From Hyphomonas sp. (GTDB lineage: Bacteria; Pseudomonadota; Alphaproteobacteria; Caulobacterales; Hyphomonadaceae), in assembly GCA_020638455.1 (NCBI GenBank), contig JACKIK010000001.1, forward strand, positions 868,001-932,000: 64,000 nucleotides of DNA, in the 5' to 3' direction. Below, piece after piece: positions 1 through 8,223 of this stretch. The stretch's first letter is position 1, and each line of letters begins with the position of its first letter. A model generated the notes under the pieces. The model had not been told where the DNA came from. It searched no databases and saw only the letters and a program-made list of their open reading frames with translations. A program made the translations under genes and the position numbers.

Positions 1-47
1 AAATACAGCCAGAAGCGGGACGGCTTCTTCGCATGGGCTCGGGACAT
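1..47 (-). CDS. 5' end of a gene running off the left edge (possibly DUF2125 protein)
   Basis: Only the first 15 codons lie in the window: read on the minus strand from an ATG at 47, they give MSRAHAKKPSRFWLY. An AGGAG sits five bases before the ATG, and the start lies 25 bases after the plsC stop, so it looks like the next gene of the ftsE-ftsX-ydcF-plsC operon. In several alphaproteobacteria the gene in this place encodes a periplasmic DUF2125 protein with a short basic head before a membrane segment; the visible basic head fits, but the assignment rests on gene order alone. Confidence 0.5.
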   Translation of the reverse strand, partial: MSRAHAKKPSRFWLY

Positions 48-72
48 GGGGGCTCCTGATTTCAGGCGGCGG

Positions 73-837
73 TCAGCCGCCGGGCAGGGTTCGACCCTGC
101 ACGGCAAGGCCCTCCTTCACAAGGGCTTCTGTCGCGGGCTCCAGCGCGTCCTGCAGCCGGGCCATCAGGTCCTTGCGCGGAAGGCCGGCCGGCAGCGGCG
201 GCAGGATCTCGTAGACGACCCGGCCGGGCCGGCGCATCAGGCCGTGCGCCGGCCAGCACAGGCCTGCATTGGTCGCCACCGGCACGACCGGCGCCTCGAT
301 CGCCTTCGCCAGCGCCGCAATGCCTGCCGCGTGATAGTCCGGCGGCGCGCCCGGCGCCTTGCGCGTCCCTTCCGGGAAGATCACGATCTGGCGGTACTGG
401 TCGGTGCGTTTCTTCGCTTCGGCGACCATGGATTTCAGCGTCTTTGTCGTGCCGGCCCGGTCGATCGGGATCATCGCCGCCTTCAGTGCGTACCAGCCGA
501 GCACCGGGTACCAGAGCAGCTCCCGCTTCATGATGATGGCCGGGTCCTTCATCAGCAGGAAGGGGATAAACACGTCGTACATGCACTGGTGCTTGCCGGC
601 ATAGAGCACGGGCCCGGCGGGCATGTGCTCGAGCCCGCGGATTTCCGTCTTCACCCCGCAGATCAGCCGGAGGCCAAGCCGCACCATCCGGGCGAACAGG
701 CGGATGCCGATCAGCACCGCCCAGCGTGGCAGCAGCAGGGCCGGCAGGAACAGGATGCCGAGAAGGGCCATCCAGCCATACATCCAGAGCACGAACAGGA
801 GAGAGGTCAGGGCGCGCATTCCGCGTGGCTTAGCCAA
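73..837 (-). CDS. plsC: 1-acyl-sn-glycerol-3-phosphate acyltransferase (PlsC family)
   Basis: Predicted inner-membrane enzyme that adds the second acyl chain to lysophosphatidic acid in phospholipid synthesis. The 254-residue protein starts with two hydrophobic segments (about residues 10-60), followed by the acyltransferase block I motif HQCMYD (H-x4-D, catalytic His and Asp) near residue 88 and block III FPEGTR near residue 154; both are intact. The second residue of the H-x4-D block is Gln where Ser or Asn is more common. It follows the ydcF gene directly (stop and start abut) in the ftsE-ftsX-ydcF-plsC order seen in many alphaproteobacteria. Family assignment is firm; the exact acyl specificity cannot be read from sequence. 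Confidence 0.9.
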   Translation of the reverse strand: MAKPRGMRALTSLLFVLWMYGWMALLGILFLPALLLPRWAVLIGIRLFARMVRLGLRLICGVKTEIRGLEHMPAGPVLYAGKHQCMYDVFIPFLLMKDPAIIMKRELLWYPVLGWYALKAAMIPIDRAGTTKTLKSMVAEAKKRTDQYRQIVIFPEGTRKAPGAPPDYHAAGIAALAKAIEAPVVPVATNAGLCWPAHGLMRRPGRVVYEILPPLPAGLPRKDLMARLQDALEPATEALVKEGLAVQGRTLPGG

Positions 838-1419
838 TCATTCCAGCGTCGTCACCCGCCACTTTGCCCATTCGAGGAACACGCCCTTGAGGGATTTCGG
901 ATCGGACCAGATCCGGGACGGGTCGATCACCGTGCGCACGGGCCAGGGTTTCAGTGCGATGTCCGGCATCGCCGCCTGCAGCACCAGCAGGCTGCGCGCC
1001 ATGTGGTAGTCGGAGGTGACGAGGATCAGCTCGTCATAGCCGTTCTCATAGGCCCAGGCGGCGGTCTCTTCCGCATTGCCGAGCGTCGAGCCTGCCTTGC
1101 GGCCGGTGTCGACGCAGCAGGCCCAGACCGACGGATCGCCGCCGGCAAGGGCAATCAGGTCTTCCATGGTGACATCCGGATGCACGCCCGAAATCAGGAG
1201 CCGCTCGCCCCTGCCCTCGGCGACCAGCTGCACGCCCGCCGCGATCCGCAGGCCTGACCCGCCCGTCAGCGCCACCACCGCATCGGCCCTGAGGTCCGGG
1301 TCCGGCTTCATGATGGCGGCACGGTGCACGAACAGCAGGAAATCCGCCGCAAGGGCGCCGAAAAGGATCAGGGCCAGCAGGCTGGCAAACCGGAAAGGCT
1401 GCCTGCGCCGCCGGCTCAC
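838..1419 (-). CDS. YdcF/ElyC/SanA (DUF218) family protein
   Basis: A 193-residue protein with a basic N-terminus, one membrane anchor (about residues 12-32, rich in Leu/Ala) and a DUF218 domain. Typical DUF218 landmarks are visible: VVALTGGSG.RI near residue 50, AEGRG..LLISG near residue 67, and SDYHMARSLL near residue 136. Family members ElyC and SanA affect envelope integrity in enterobacteria; the biochemical activity is uncertain. The ATG overlaps the ftsX stop by four bases (ATGA), so it is translationally coupled to ftsEX, consistent with an envelope role. The fold assignment is firm, the function is not. Confidence 0.8.
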   Translation of the reverse strand: MSRRRRQPFRFASLLALILFGALAADFLLFVHRAAIMKPDPDLRADAVVALTGGSGLRIAAGVQLVAEGRGERLLISGVHPDVTMEDLIALAGGDPSVWACCVDTGRKAGSTLGNAEETAAWAYENGYDELILVTSDYHMARSLLVLQAAMPDIALKPWPVRTVIDPSRIWSDPKSLKGVFLEWAKWRVTTLE

Positions 1420-2285
1420 ATCACGCTCTTGAGCGACCGGATCACGGTAATCCGGGCCGCCAGCCGCGCGGCGAACCCGGCAATCACCGGCGTCATCACC
1501 AGGACGAGAAGGTCGGCGAAGTCGAGGCTGAGCTCCGGCAGCAGGCCCGTGCGGGCGCCATGCGCCTTGACCGCGAAGATCGTCGCCGCGGCAGCGCCGA
1601 GCGCCAGCAAGGCGCCGACCGCCCCGGCACGCAGGCCGAGGACCCAGAATCGCCGCTCGAACAGGCTGGCGATGAACCGGTCGCGCGCGCCCGCCAGGTG
1701 CAGCACGTCGACAATGTCCTTGCGCGCCAGCAGCGCGGCATGGGTGGCAAATGCGATCACGGCCACGGCCGTCGAGCCGAGCAGCGCCACCGCGGTCAGC
1801 GCCACGATCCGGGCGATCGCCAGCATCCGGCGGACATCGCCCGCCCAGTCGGCATGTTCGTCGACCGCGCTTTCATAGCCGGCTTCCGTCAGCTTGCGCT
1901 GCAGGGTCGGCCCCATGTCGCGGATCGATGGATCTGCGGTGACGGCGATCAGCTGTGGCAGGGGCAGGCTGTCGGGCAGGCCGCGGTTGCCGAAATTCGG
2001 CTCCAGCAGCTTGTCGATCTCGTCCTTGGACAGGAGGTGCGCCGAGCGCACGCCGTCGACTTTCTCGATCAGCTTCTTGGCATCCTCGGCGGCGCGCCGG
2101 TCGACATCCTGCAGCGTGACCGTGAGCTCGCCCTCCACTTCCGCCGTCCAGCTCTTGGCGGCGCCATAGGTGGATTTTGCCGTCAGCGCCGCCAGCGAAG
2201 CGAGGAAACAGAGCGCCGCGACGACGAAGAACAGCGCCATTTCGCGCGCATCCTCAACCGGCAGGAGCGGGGTTTCGCGGGCCAT
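1416..2285 (-). CDS. ftsX: cell division protein FtsX (ABC transporter-like permease)
   Basis: Integral membrane partner of FtsE; in characterised bacteria FtsEX senses septation state and activates periplasmic peptidoglycan hydrolases. The 289-residue protein has the FtsX layout: a cytoplasmic N-terminus, a first transmembrane helix around residues 15-35, a periplasmic domain to about residue 165, then three C-terminal helices. It overlaps the ftsE stop by one base and the ydcF start by four, so the three are cotranscribed. Sequence conservation of FtsX is low, so the call leans on the adjacent ftsE and on length and topology. Confidence 0.88.
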   Translation of the reverse strand: MARETPLLPVEDAREMALFFVVAALCFLASLAALTAKSTYGAAKSWTAEVEGELTVTLQDVDRRAAEDAKKLIEKVDGVRSAHLLSKDEIDKLLEPNFGNRGLPDSLPLPQLIAVTADPSIRDMGPTLQRKLTEAGYESAVDEHADWAGDVRRMLAIARIVALTAVALLGSTAVAVIAFATHAALLARKDIVDVLHLAGARDRFIASLFERRFWVLGLRAGAVGALLALGAAAATIFAVKAHGARTGLLPELSLDFADLLVLVMTPVIAGFAARLAARITVIRSLKSVM

Positions 2286-3046
2286 TATTCGCCCTCCGCC
2301 AATTGGGCCGGATCGGTGCGCCGGCGCCCGGAGCCGGAGCCGCCAAATTCGACATCCTCGACCAGCAGGCCATTGGTCAGGCGAAAAACGGGCGCGTTTA
2401 CCTGCCGGACCAGGCCGAGATCGTGCGTCGCGATGATCACCGTCGTGCCGCGCCGCTTGTTGAGCTCGATGAACAGGCGCATCAGGCGCGCGCCCATTTC
2501 CGGATCGACGTTACCGGTGGGCTCGTCGGCGATGATGATGTCCGGCTGCGTGACCACGGCGCGGGCGATGGCGACGCGCTGCTGCTCGCCCCCGGACAGC
2601 GTATGCGGGTGCGCATGCAGGCGCTTGCCGAGGCCGACCCAGGTCAGCAATTCCTCCACATCCGGGCGGTAATCGGCTTCCTTGCGGCCGACCACGCGCA
2701 GCGGCAGGGCGACATTCTCGTACGCCGTCAGATGGTCCAGCAGGCGGAATTCCTGGAACACGACACCGACGCGCCGGCGCATGGCCGACAGCTGGTCGCG
2801 CGTCAGGCGGCTGGTCGGGCGGCCGAACAGGCTGACTTCGCCATTCGTCGGCTTCAGGGCGAGGTAGAGCAGCTTCAGCAGGCTGGTCTTGCCTGCCCCG
2901 GAGGCGCCGGTCAGGAAGCTGAAAGAACCCTGTTTCAGCGTCAGATCAATGCCGCTAAATACATCGTCAGATGTGTCATAGCGGAGCGACACGCTATCCA
3001 GACGCACCGCCACGTCGTCGAAGAGGTCGAGTCTCGAAAGGGTCAT
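2285..3046 (-). CDS. ftsE: cell division ATP-binding protein FtsE
   Basis: Cytoplasmic ABC ATPase that energises FtsX. Walker A GASGAGKT is near residue 47, the ABC signature LSGGEQQR near residue 149, Walker B IIIADEPTGNVD near residue 170, and the switch His in IATHD near residue 207. At 253 residues it is slightly longer than E. coli FtsE because of a C-terminal tail rich in Gly, Ser and Arg. The ATG at 3046 has GGAG about five bases upstream. It heads the ftsEX-ydcF-plsC operon and is divergent from the zinc-ribbon gene, sharing a 61-bp promoter region. Confidence 0.93.
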   Translation of the reverse strand: MTLSRLDLFDDVAVRLDSVSLRYDTSDDVFSGIDLTLKQGSFSFLTGASGAGKTSLLKLLYLALKPTNGEVSLFGRPTSRLTRDQLSAMRRRVGVVFQEFRLLDHLTAYENVALPLRVVGRKEADYRPDVEELLTWVGLGKRLHAHPHTLSGGEQQRVAIARAVVTQPDIIIADEPTGNVDPEMGARLMRLFIELNKRRGTTVIIATHDLGLVRQVNAPVFRLTNGLLVEDVEFGGSGSGRRRTDPAQLAEGE

Positions 3047-3107
3047 CGGCTCCGTCGGTCGGCTCGGGCGTCTGGATTATTGGGGCGAATTGCGGGAAAG
3101 ACCAAGG

Positions 3108-3839
3108 ATGATCCTCACCTGCCCGAGCTGTGAGACACAGTATTTCGCCGATGACTCAACAATCGGTGAAAGCGGCCGCACCGTGAAGTGCGCGGCCTGC
3201 GGCCATTCCTGGTTCGTCGGCCCGACCGGCGGCGGAGAGGCCGGCGCCCGGCCGACCCCGGCCGCCGCGCATGAAATCTACCGCGAGCGGGTGCGCGAGC
3301 AGCGCCGCCAGCGCAGCCGGTTCGCGGCGCTGCTGTCCTGGCTGTTCATGGCGGCCCTGTTCTTCTCGCTCGGCGTTGCGGCGATCATGTTCCGCAATGA
3401 CGTGGTGAAGGCCTGGCCCGAGGCGGCCGCGGCCTACAAGCTCGCCGGGTTCACGGTCAACCGGTTCGGCATCGAGTTCGATTCGATCGAGCGCAGCCGT
3501 ACCTTCAACGACACGGTGCCGGTCGTCACCGTCACCGGCAAGGCGGTCAACGTCGCCCGCACGACGGTCGCCACGCCGCTGGTCCGGGTCGACCTCAAGG
3601 ACGAGCGCGGGCGCACCGTCGCCACCAAGTACGGCTCGATCACGCCGGCCCGCCTGCCGCCCGGCACGCACGGCACCTTCCAGGTGGTTCTGGAACAGGC
3701 CCCGATGGAGAGTTTCGAGATCGAGCTGTCACTGGAAGACAAGGCCGGCGCGCAGAAGGCCGCACCGTCGCGCGCGCCGGCGGAGGAGACCGGTGACGAC
3801 GCCCCGGCCACCGAAGACGCCGGAGGCGACGGCGAATGA
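3108..3839 (+). CDS. MJ0042-type zinc-ribbon membrane protein with DUF3426-like region
   Basis: The 243-residue protein begins with a four-cysteine zinc ribbon: CPSC near residue 5 and CAAC near residue 29, the MJ0042 motif. A low-complexity Arg-rich linker, one transmembrane helix (about residues 76-97) and an extracytoplasmic domain resembling DUF3426 follow, then an acidic Ala/Glu tail. The ATG at 3108 is chosen because GGGAAAG lies seven bases upstream and it begins directly at the ribbon; an upstream TTG at 3090 would add six residues. The stop overlaps the next ATG (ATGA), so it is coupled to the phosphoribosyltransferase. The specific role is unknown. Confidence 0.75.
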   Translation: MILTCPSCETQYFADDSTIGESGRTVKCAACGHSWFVGPTGGGEAGARPTPAAAHEIYRERVREQRRQRSRFAALLSWLFMAALFFSLGVAAIMFRNDVVKAWPEAAAAYKLAGFTVNRFGIEFDSIERSRTFNDTVPVVTVTGKAVNVARTTVATPLVRVDLKDERGRTVATKYGSITPARLPPGTHGTFQVVLEQAPMESFEIELSLEDKAGAQKAAPSRAPAEETGDDAPATEDAGGDGE

Positions 3840-4366
3840 GCGGCGAGCCGAGAATTGAAGTGATCATCCCCGAAGACGAACTGATGGCGCAGATCGATGC
3901 GCTGGCCGACCGGCTGGCGCCCCGGCTCGAAGGCGAGTGGACCATCGTCTCCATCCTGATCGGGGCGACGCCCTTCACCTCCGATCTGATGAAAGCCCTT
4001 GCCCGCCGCAATGTGCATCCCATGCTGGATGTGATCTGGCTGGAAAGCTATCGCGACGCCCGCGAAAGTTCCGGCCGCGTCGTGGTGCGGGCCGACCTTG
4101 CCCGGCCGGTCCAGGATCGCGGCGTGCTGCTGCTCGACGATGTGTTCGATACTGGCCGTACGCTGACCTTCGCCAAGGCGCACCTGCTGGCCAAGGGCGC
4201 GCGGGAAGTCATCACCTGCGCCCTGACCCAGAAGCCGACCGCCCCGCGCGGCGAGGGCGGCGTCGACTATTGCGCCATCGACGCACCGGGCCGCTACCTC
4301 GTCGGATACGGCATGGACGACGCCGGCAAGTATCGCGGCCTGCCCTATATCGGCGCGGTGGACTGA
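3836..4366 (+). CDS. hpt: hypoxanthine-guanine-type phosphoribosyltransferase
   Basis: Purine salvage enzyme that transfers the phosphoribosyl group of PRPP to a 6-oxopurine. The 176-residue protein carries the PRPP-binding signature LLLDDVFDTGRT near residue 98 with the two adjacent Asp residues intact, and an N-terminal VSILIGATPF loop that corresponds to the PPi-binding loop. Length is normal for bacterial Hpt. It overlaps the upstream zinc-ribbon gene by four bases. The choice among hypoxanthine, guanine and xanthine as substrate cannot be settled by eye. Downstream lies a 13-bp tandem repeat shared with the end of the convergent peptidase gene. Confidence 0.85.
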   Translation: MSGEPRIEVIIPEDELMAQIDALADRLAPRLEGEWTIVSILIGATPFTSDLMKALARRNVHPMLDVIWLESYRDARESSGRVVVRADLARPVQDRGVLLLDDVFDTGRTLTFAKAHLLAKGAREVITCALTQKPTAPRGEGGVDYCAIDAPGRYLVGYGMDDAGKYRGLPYIGAVD

Positions 4367-4367
4367 T

Positions 4368-4405
4368 CTTCAGTTCACCTCTTCAGTTCACCTCTTCAGT
4401 TCACC
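4368..4405. repeat. 13-bp tandem repeat, three copies, spanning the end of the S9 peptidase gene
   Basis: CTTCAGTTCACCT occurs at 4368-4380 and 4381-4393, with a third copy lacking only its last base at 4394-4405. On the minus strand the unit contains the last codons and stop of the S9 peptidase (GTG AAC TGA), so the gene's end has been repeated twice more downstream. It fills the 29-bp gap between the convergent hpt and peptidase genes. Confidence 0.85.
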
Positions 4406-6444
4406 GGCAGGTGCTCGCGCAGAAAGGCGAGGATTTCCGTGTAATAGGTCTGCTCGTCCTCGTCGGACATGTAGCGGTGCCCCGAATCCTTCAGCTTCAC
4501 CAGTTTGAAATCCTTGCCCGCTTTTTTCAGCGCCTTCTCCATCCGCGCCGATTGGTCGTAAGGCACGATGCCGTCGTCCTCCCCATGCAGGATGAGGATC
4601 GGGCGGGTCACACGATCCGCCAGCTTCGCCGGTGAAACCGCTTCGAGTGCGTTCTTGTCGCGCTGCGGATCGCCTACATGCTCGACCAGGTATTTGTAGG
4701 ACTCCGAATCATAGCCTTCTTCCTTGCGTTCCCAGCGCATCATTGCGACGAGGTCGCTGGGCCCCGCGCCATCGATGATGCACTGATACTTGTCGGGCGT
4801 GAGCGTGGCCGCGGCAAGCGCAGCATAGCCGCCATAGGGGAACCCGAAAATGCAGGCCCGGCCGGCATCGGCGAGACCCGCCCCGACAAGATAGTCAAAG
4901 CCGTCGTCAAGATCTGTCTGCATCGCCCTGCCCCATTCGCGACGCCCCCTGTCCGCGAAGATCTTTCCGTAGCCGGATGACCCACGGAAGTTTGGCTGAA
5001 ACACCTGATAGCCTTGCGCCACCAGAATCTGCACATCGCGGTCATAGTCGAAATAGTCGCGCATTTCCGGCCCGCCATGTGGCATCACAATCAGCGGCGG
5101 CCTGCTGTCAGGAGCCGCGTCCGCCGGCCGTGTCAGATATCCCGTGAGCGCGAGGCCGTCGCGCGCGACATAGTTGATGATCTGCGTCTCGCCGAATGTC
5201 TTGCCAAGCAATCGGCCCTGACTCACGCCGATCTCGACGGCGGACGCCGTATCGAGATCGTAGATATGATAGGAGCCAGGTTCGCGCGGCCCGACTGCCT
5301 CGACCAGCCAGCGCTTGCCGTCACGGCTGGAATCCATCGGGATTACATTGGCCTCGTTGCCGAAATAGGTGTTGAGGCCGTTGAGATGAGCCTGGATCGA
5401 CGGGTCCTTCATCTCGATGACCAGCCGGTCCTTGTAATAGAAGACGCCCCGCAATTCCCGCGTATCCGGGTTGAACAGCCCGTCCTCGATATCGACATCG
5501 TCATTGGTGTAGACCGGCTCCAGGATCTCGTCCTTTTCGAAATCGTAGAGATAGATGCCGGCCCGATCCGCCCCGTCAGGGCGGGCCGAGATATAATAGG
5601 TCGACTCGCTCGGGCCTGGATAAAGGACCTGAAAATCGGAAGCGGCCTTGCTCTGTTCACGGTCTTTCAGGCGGATGGTGCGGGTCTTGCGCCATTTGAT
5701 CGTGCCATTCTCCTTGTCCTCACGGGCATAGAGGTAGATCACCGTGCCGCGGGAATTCACGTCCAGGCGAAAGGCCGGCTCGCCATTCCGGTCGGTGAAC
5801 CATGCATAGGTGCTGTCGGTGCCGGCGGCGATTCGTTCGAATGATCCGTCCACCACATTCACCTTGAACAGGTCGAGGTCTCCATAGAGACGCGCCGGCA
5901 TCAGGATGTGGTCGGGATCGTCCGGCAGGAAGTCCGTCACGCGGCCAAGCGAGAAGTTGCGTGTCATGCGCCGGTCGTCGCCGAACATGGCCGCGACCTG
6001 ATGCGATTGCCGGTCGATCGAGACCAGACGGGAAAACGGCATCGGAACGGCCCGGCTGTCGTCGTCATAATCCCGGAGCTGTTCGCGGGTCATCTGCTTG
6101 CCGTTGCGCAGGTCCATATAGCCGAGCAGGCTGACCAGCATGCGGTCATCGGACACCCAGTCGATCCACTTCACATAGAGATCCCCAAGGCCCTGGAATG
6201 TCGGCGCGTCGCCCTCAGTGTTGAGATCGAGCGTGACGATAAAGTCCTCACCATCCTCCGACCGGATCCCGGCCAGGAAGCGCCCGGACGGCGACAGTTC
6301 GGGATTCCAGAATTCCGTTTCGCTCAGGAAGTCGTCAAGCGTGGGCACCGGATGCGCCGCAGCGCCCGTCTCCGTATCGGCCCGTGCTTCCACGGAAAAC
6401 ACCATCGCCACGGCCATCGCGGCCAGGCAAATCCAGTAACGCAT
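4396..6444 (-). CDS. S9 prolyl-oligopeptidase family protein lacking the catalytic serine
   Basis: A 682-residue exported protein. A signal peptide (MRYWICLAAMAVAMVF..ARA) begins at the ATG at 6444, which has AGGGAGGG upstream and is preferred over a TTG at 6495. The first 400 or so residues look like the beta-propeller of S9 enzymes and the last 250 like the alpha/beta-hydrolase domain. The Asp (HGEDDGIVPY) and His (DSGHRYMS) of the triad are present, but the nucleophile motif G-x-S-x-G-G reads GFPYGG: residue 536 is Pro (CCC at 4839-4837) where Ser is expected. By family knowledge this should abolish peptidase activity. It may be a pseudoenzyme, a recently inactivated gene or a sequencing error; the rest of the frame is open. 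Confidence 0.85.
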   Translation of the reverse strand: MRYWICLAAMAVAMVFSVEARADTETGAAAHPVPTLDDFLSETEFWNPELSPSGRFLAGIRSEDGEDFIVTLDLNTEGDAPTFQGLGDLYVKWIDWVSDDRMLVSLLGYMDLRNGKQMTREQLRDYDDDSRAVPMPFSRLVSIDRQSHQVAAMFGDDRRMTRNFSLGRVTDFLPDDPDHILMPARLYGDLDLFKVNVVDGSFERIAAGTDSTYAWFTDRNGEPAFRLDVNSRGTVIYLYAREDKENGTIKWRKTRTIRLKDREQSKAASDFQVLYPGPSESTYYISARPDGADRAGIYLYDFEKDEILEPVYTNDDVDIEDGLFNPDTRELRGVFYYKDRLVIEMKDPSIQAHLNGLNTYFGNEANVIPMDSSRDGKRWLVEAVGPREPGSYHIYDLDTASAVEIGVSQGRLLGKTFGETQIINYVARDGLALTGYLTRPADAAPDSRPPLIVMPHGGPEMRDYFDYDRDVQILVAQGYQVFQPNFRGSSGYGKIFADRGRREWGRAMQTDLDDGFDYLVGAGLADAGRACIFGFPYGGYAALAAATLTPDKYQCIIDGAGPSDLVAMMRWERKEEGYDSESYKYLVEHVGDPQRDKNALEAVSPAKLADRVTRPILILHGEDDGIVPYDQSARMEKALKKAGKDFKLVKLKDSGHRYMSDEDEQTYYTEILAFLREHLPVN

Positions 6445-6513
6445 GATCTGACCCTCCCTGGCGCCGAGTTTGGAAGCGGCGGCCGGGAACGTCAATCTTC
6501 GATAGCAACCGGA

Positions 6514-7500
6514 TTACAGGATCGCGGGGATTACCCGATCTGGCGGGCGGTGGCCGTCGGCGAAGGTCTTGATGTTGATGATCACCTTCTCGCCCATTTC
6601 GGTGCGGCCCTCGATCGTGGCGGAGCCCATGTGCGGCAGTAGCAGCACGTTTGGCAGGTTCAGCAGCTCCGGATTGACGGTCGGCTCGCGCTCGAACACG
6701 TCGAGGCCGGCGCCGGCGAGCTTCCCGGCCTTGATCGCCCGGGCGAGCGCCGCCTCATCGATCACTTCGCCGCGCGATGTGTTCACGACATAGGCGTCCG
6801 GCTTCATCAGGTCGAGGCGGCGGGAGTTCATCAGGTGGAAGGTGGCCGGCGTGTGCGGGCAGTTGACCGAGACGATGTCCATCCGCGCCAGCATCTGGTC
6901 GAGACTGTCCCAATAGGTGGCCTCGAGCTGCTGTTCGATGCGCTGATTGACCGGTTTGCGGTTGTGATAGTGGATCTGCAGGCCGAAGGCCCTGGCGCGG
7001 CGGGCGACCGCCTGGCCGATGCGGCCCATGCCGATGATGCCGAGCCGCTTGCCGGCCAGCCGCCGGCCGAGCATCCAGGTCGGCGTCCAGCCGTCGAAGC
7101 CGCCCGCATCCATGATCTGCGCGCCCTCATGCAGGCGGCGCGGCACGGCCAGGATCAGCGCCATGGCGACATCCGCCGTATCGTCGGTCAGCACACCCGG
7201 CGTGTTGGTGACGGTGATGCCGCGCTGGATGGCGCTCTGCACGTCGATATTGTCCACGCCGGCGCCGAACTGCGCGATCAGGCGCAGCTGCTGCCCCGCT
7301 CGCGCCAGCACCCGCCCGTCGATATGGTCGGTCACCGTCGGCACCAGAACGTCGGCGGTCTGCATCGCCTCGACCAGTTCCTCGTGGCTGAACGGATGGT
7401 CGTCCTCGTTCAGGCGCGCGTCGAACAGCTCCATCATCCGCAATTCCACGGAGGCGGGCAGCTTTCGGGTGACGACGATCTTGAGCTTCTTTCCCGGCAT
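6514..7500 (-). CDS. D-isomer-specific 2-hydroxyacid dehydrogenase (glyoxylate/hydroxypyruvate reductase-like)
   Basis: NAD(P)-dependent oxidoreductase of 328 residues. The Rossmann glycine motif LGIIGMGRIG is near residue 148, and the catalytic Arg (NTSRGEVID), Glu (FEREP) and His (LLPHMGSAT) are present in order. The start at 7500 (MPGKKLKIVVTRKLP) is chosen because family members begin just before the VVTRKLP strand and an AAAGGG lies upstream; ATG codons at 7530 and 7542-region alternatives would add 10-14 residues. It stands alone, divergent from the SH3-domain gene. The substrate is probably glyoxylate or hydroxypyruvate, by resemblance only. Confidence 0.87.
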   Translation of the reverse strand: MPGKKLKIVVTRKLPASVELRMMELFDARLNEDDHPFSHEELVEAMQTADVLVPTVTDHIDGRVLARAGQQLRLIAQFGAGVDNIDVQSAIQRGITVTNTPGVLTDDTADVAMALILAVPRRLHEGAQIMDAGGFDGWTPTWMLGRRLAGKRLGIIGMGRIGQAVARRARAFGLQIHYHNRKPVNQRIEQQLEATYWDSLDQMLARMDIVSVNCPHTPATFHLMNSRRLDLMKPDAYVVNTSRGEVIDEAALARAIKAGKLAGAGLDVFEREPTVNPELLNLPNVLLLPHMGSATIEGRTEMGEKVIINIKTFADGHRPPDRVIPAIL

Positions 7501-7635
7501 GGGCACCCTTTGAAAAACTTTGCTTTGCATGGGCCTTAGCAAAGCCCTGCCGGAACGCCAATGCCGAACATTTTACCCCGAATTCACCAGAGCGTGGAAT
7601 CTTGCCGCGGCATTCTCACGGGGCGCGATTTGCAC

Positions 7636-8139
7636 ATGAAGCGGGCAGTCATATTTTTCAGCGGGCTCCTGTTCCTCGGCGGAGCCGCCCTGGCCCAGAG
7701 CCCGGAACTGGTGCGCATCTCCCGCTTTTCCGGCAAGCCCGTGCCGCGCTTCGAGACGCTGAAATACGCCATGGTCAACGGCCGCGCCGGCCCCTCCAAG
7801 GACTATCCTGTGCTGTGGGAATACCAGCGCCAGGGCCTGCCGATGCTGGTGATCAAGGAAAGTTCCGACTGGCGCCGCGTGCGCGACCCGTCGGGCGCGG
7901 AAGTCTGGATGCATGAGCGCATGCTGGAAGACGGGCACATGGCCTATGTGCGCACGCCGACCGTGCTGCGCATGGATCCCGGTGCGGAGGCAACGCCCGT
8001 CGTCGATGTCGGCCGCGGCGTGCTGGTGCAGCTCGGCGACTGCGACGCCGGCTGGTGCCTGGTCAGGGCGAAGGATTATCGCGGCTACGCGCCGCAGGCC
8101 ACGCTGTGGGGCGCCGACGCCGAACACGCCCTCGAATAG
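7636..8139 (+). CDS. exported SH3-domain protein
   Basis: A 167-residue protein with a clear signal peptide (MKRAVIFFSGLLFLGGAALA, cleavage after AQ near residue 21) and two bacterial SH3-like repeats: YAMVNGRAGPSKDYPVLWEY with SDWRRVRDPSG.EVWMHE, then a weaker second copy with LRMDPGAEATPVVDV and DCDAGWCLVRAKDYRGYAP. This is the SH3_4/DUF1058 pattern. Such domains usually bind peptidoglycan or other periplasmic partners. The ATG at 7636 starts directly at the signal peptide; an upstream ATG at 7561 would bury it. It lies 84 bp before fabA on the same strand, but a promoter-like TTGACA in the gap suggests separate transcription. Confidence 0.8.
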   Translation: MKRAVIFFSGLLFLGGAALAQSPELVRISRFSGKPVPRFETLKYAMVNGRAGPSKDYPVLWEYQRQGLPMLVIKESSDWRRVRDPSGAEVWMHERMLEDGHMAYVRTPTVLRMDPGAEATPVVDVGRGVLVQLGDCDAGWCLVRAKDYRGYAPQATLWGADAEHALE

Positions 8140-8161
8140 CGGCCGATACAGCGCCTGTGTG

Positions 8162-8190
8162 TTGACATTCCGGCCGGTCCGGGCCTTCAA
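8162..8190 (+). promoter_or_regulatory. candidate sigma-70 promoter of fabA
   Basis: TTGACA at 8162-8167, preceded by G, is followed after 17 bases by CTTCAA at 8185-8190, 33 bp before the fabA ATG. The -35 is perfect, the -10 weak. The fabI gene has a similar GTTGAC hexamer at 12175. Confidence 0.4.
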
Positions 8191-8223
8191 GGCGGGTCTT
8201 CTTCATTCAGGAAAGGCCGCAGG

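Noticed and set aside
46..1257. Long plus-strand open frame (403 codons) over plsC and ydcF
   Set aside because: Antisense shadow of two clear genes in high-G+C sequence; composition is Arg/Gln/His-rich with no motif.
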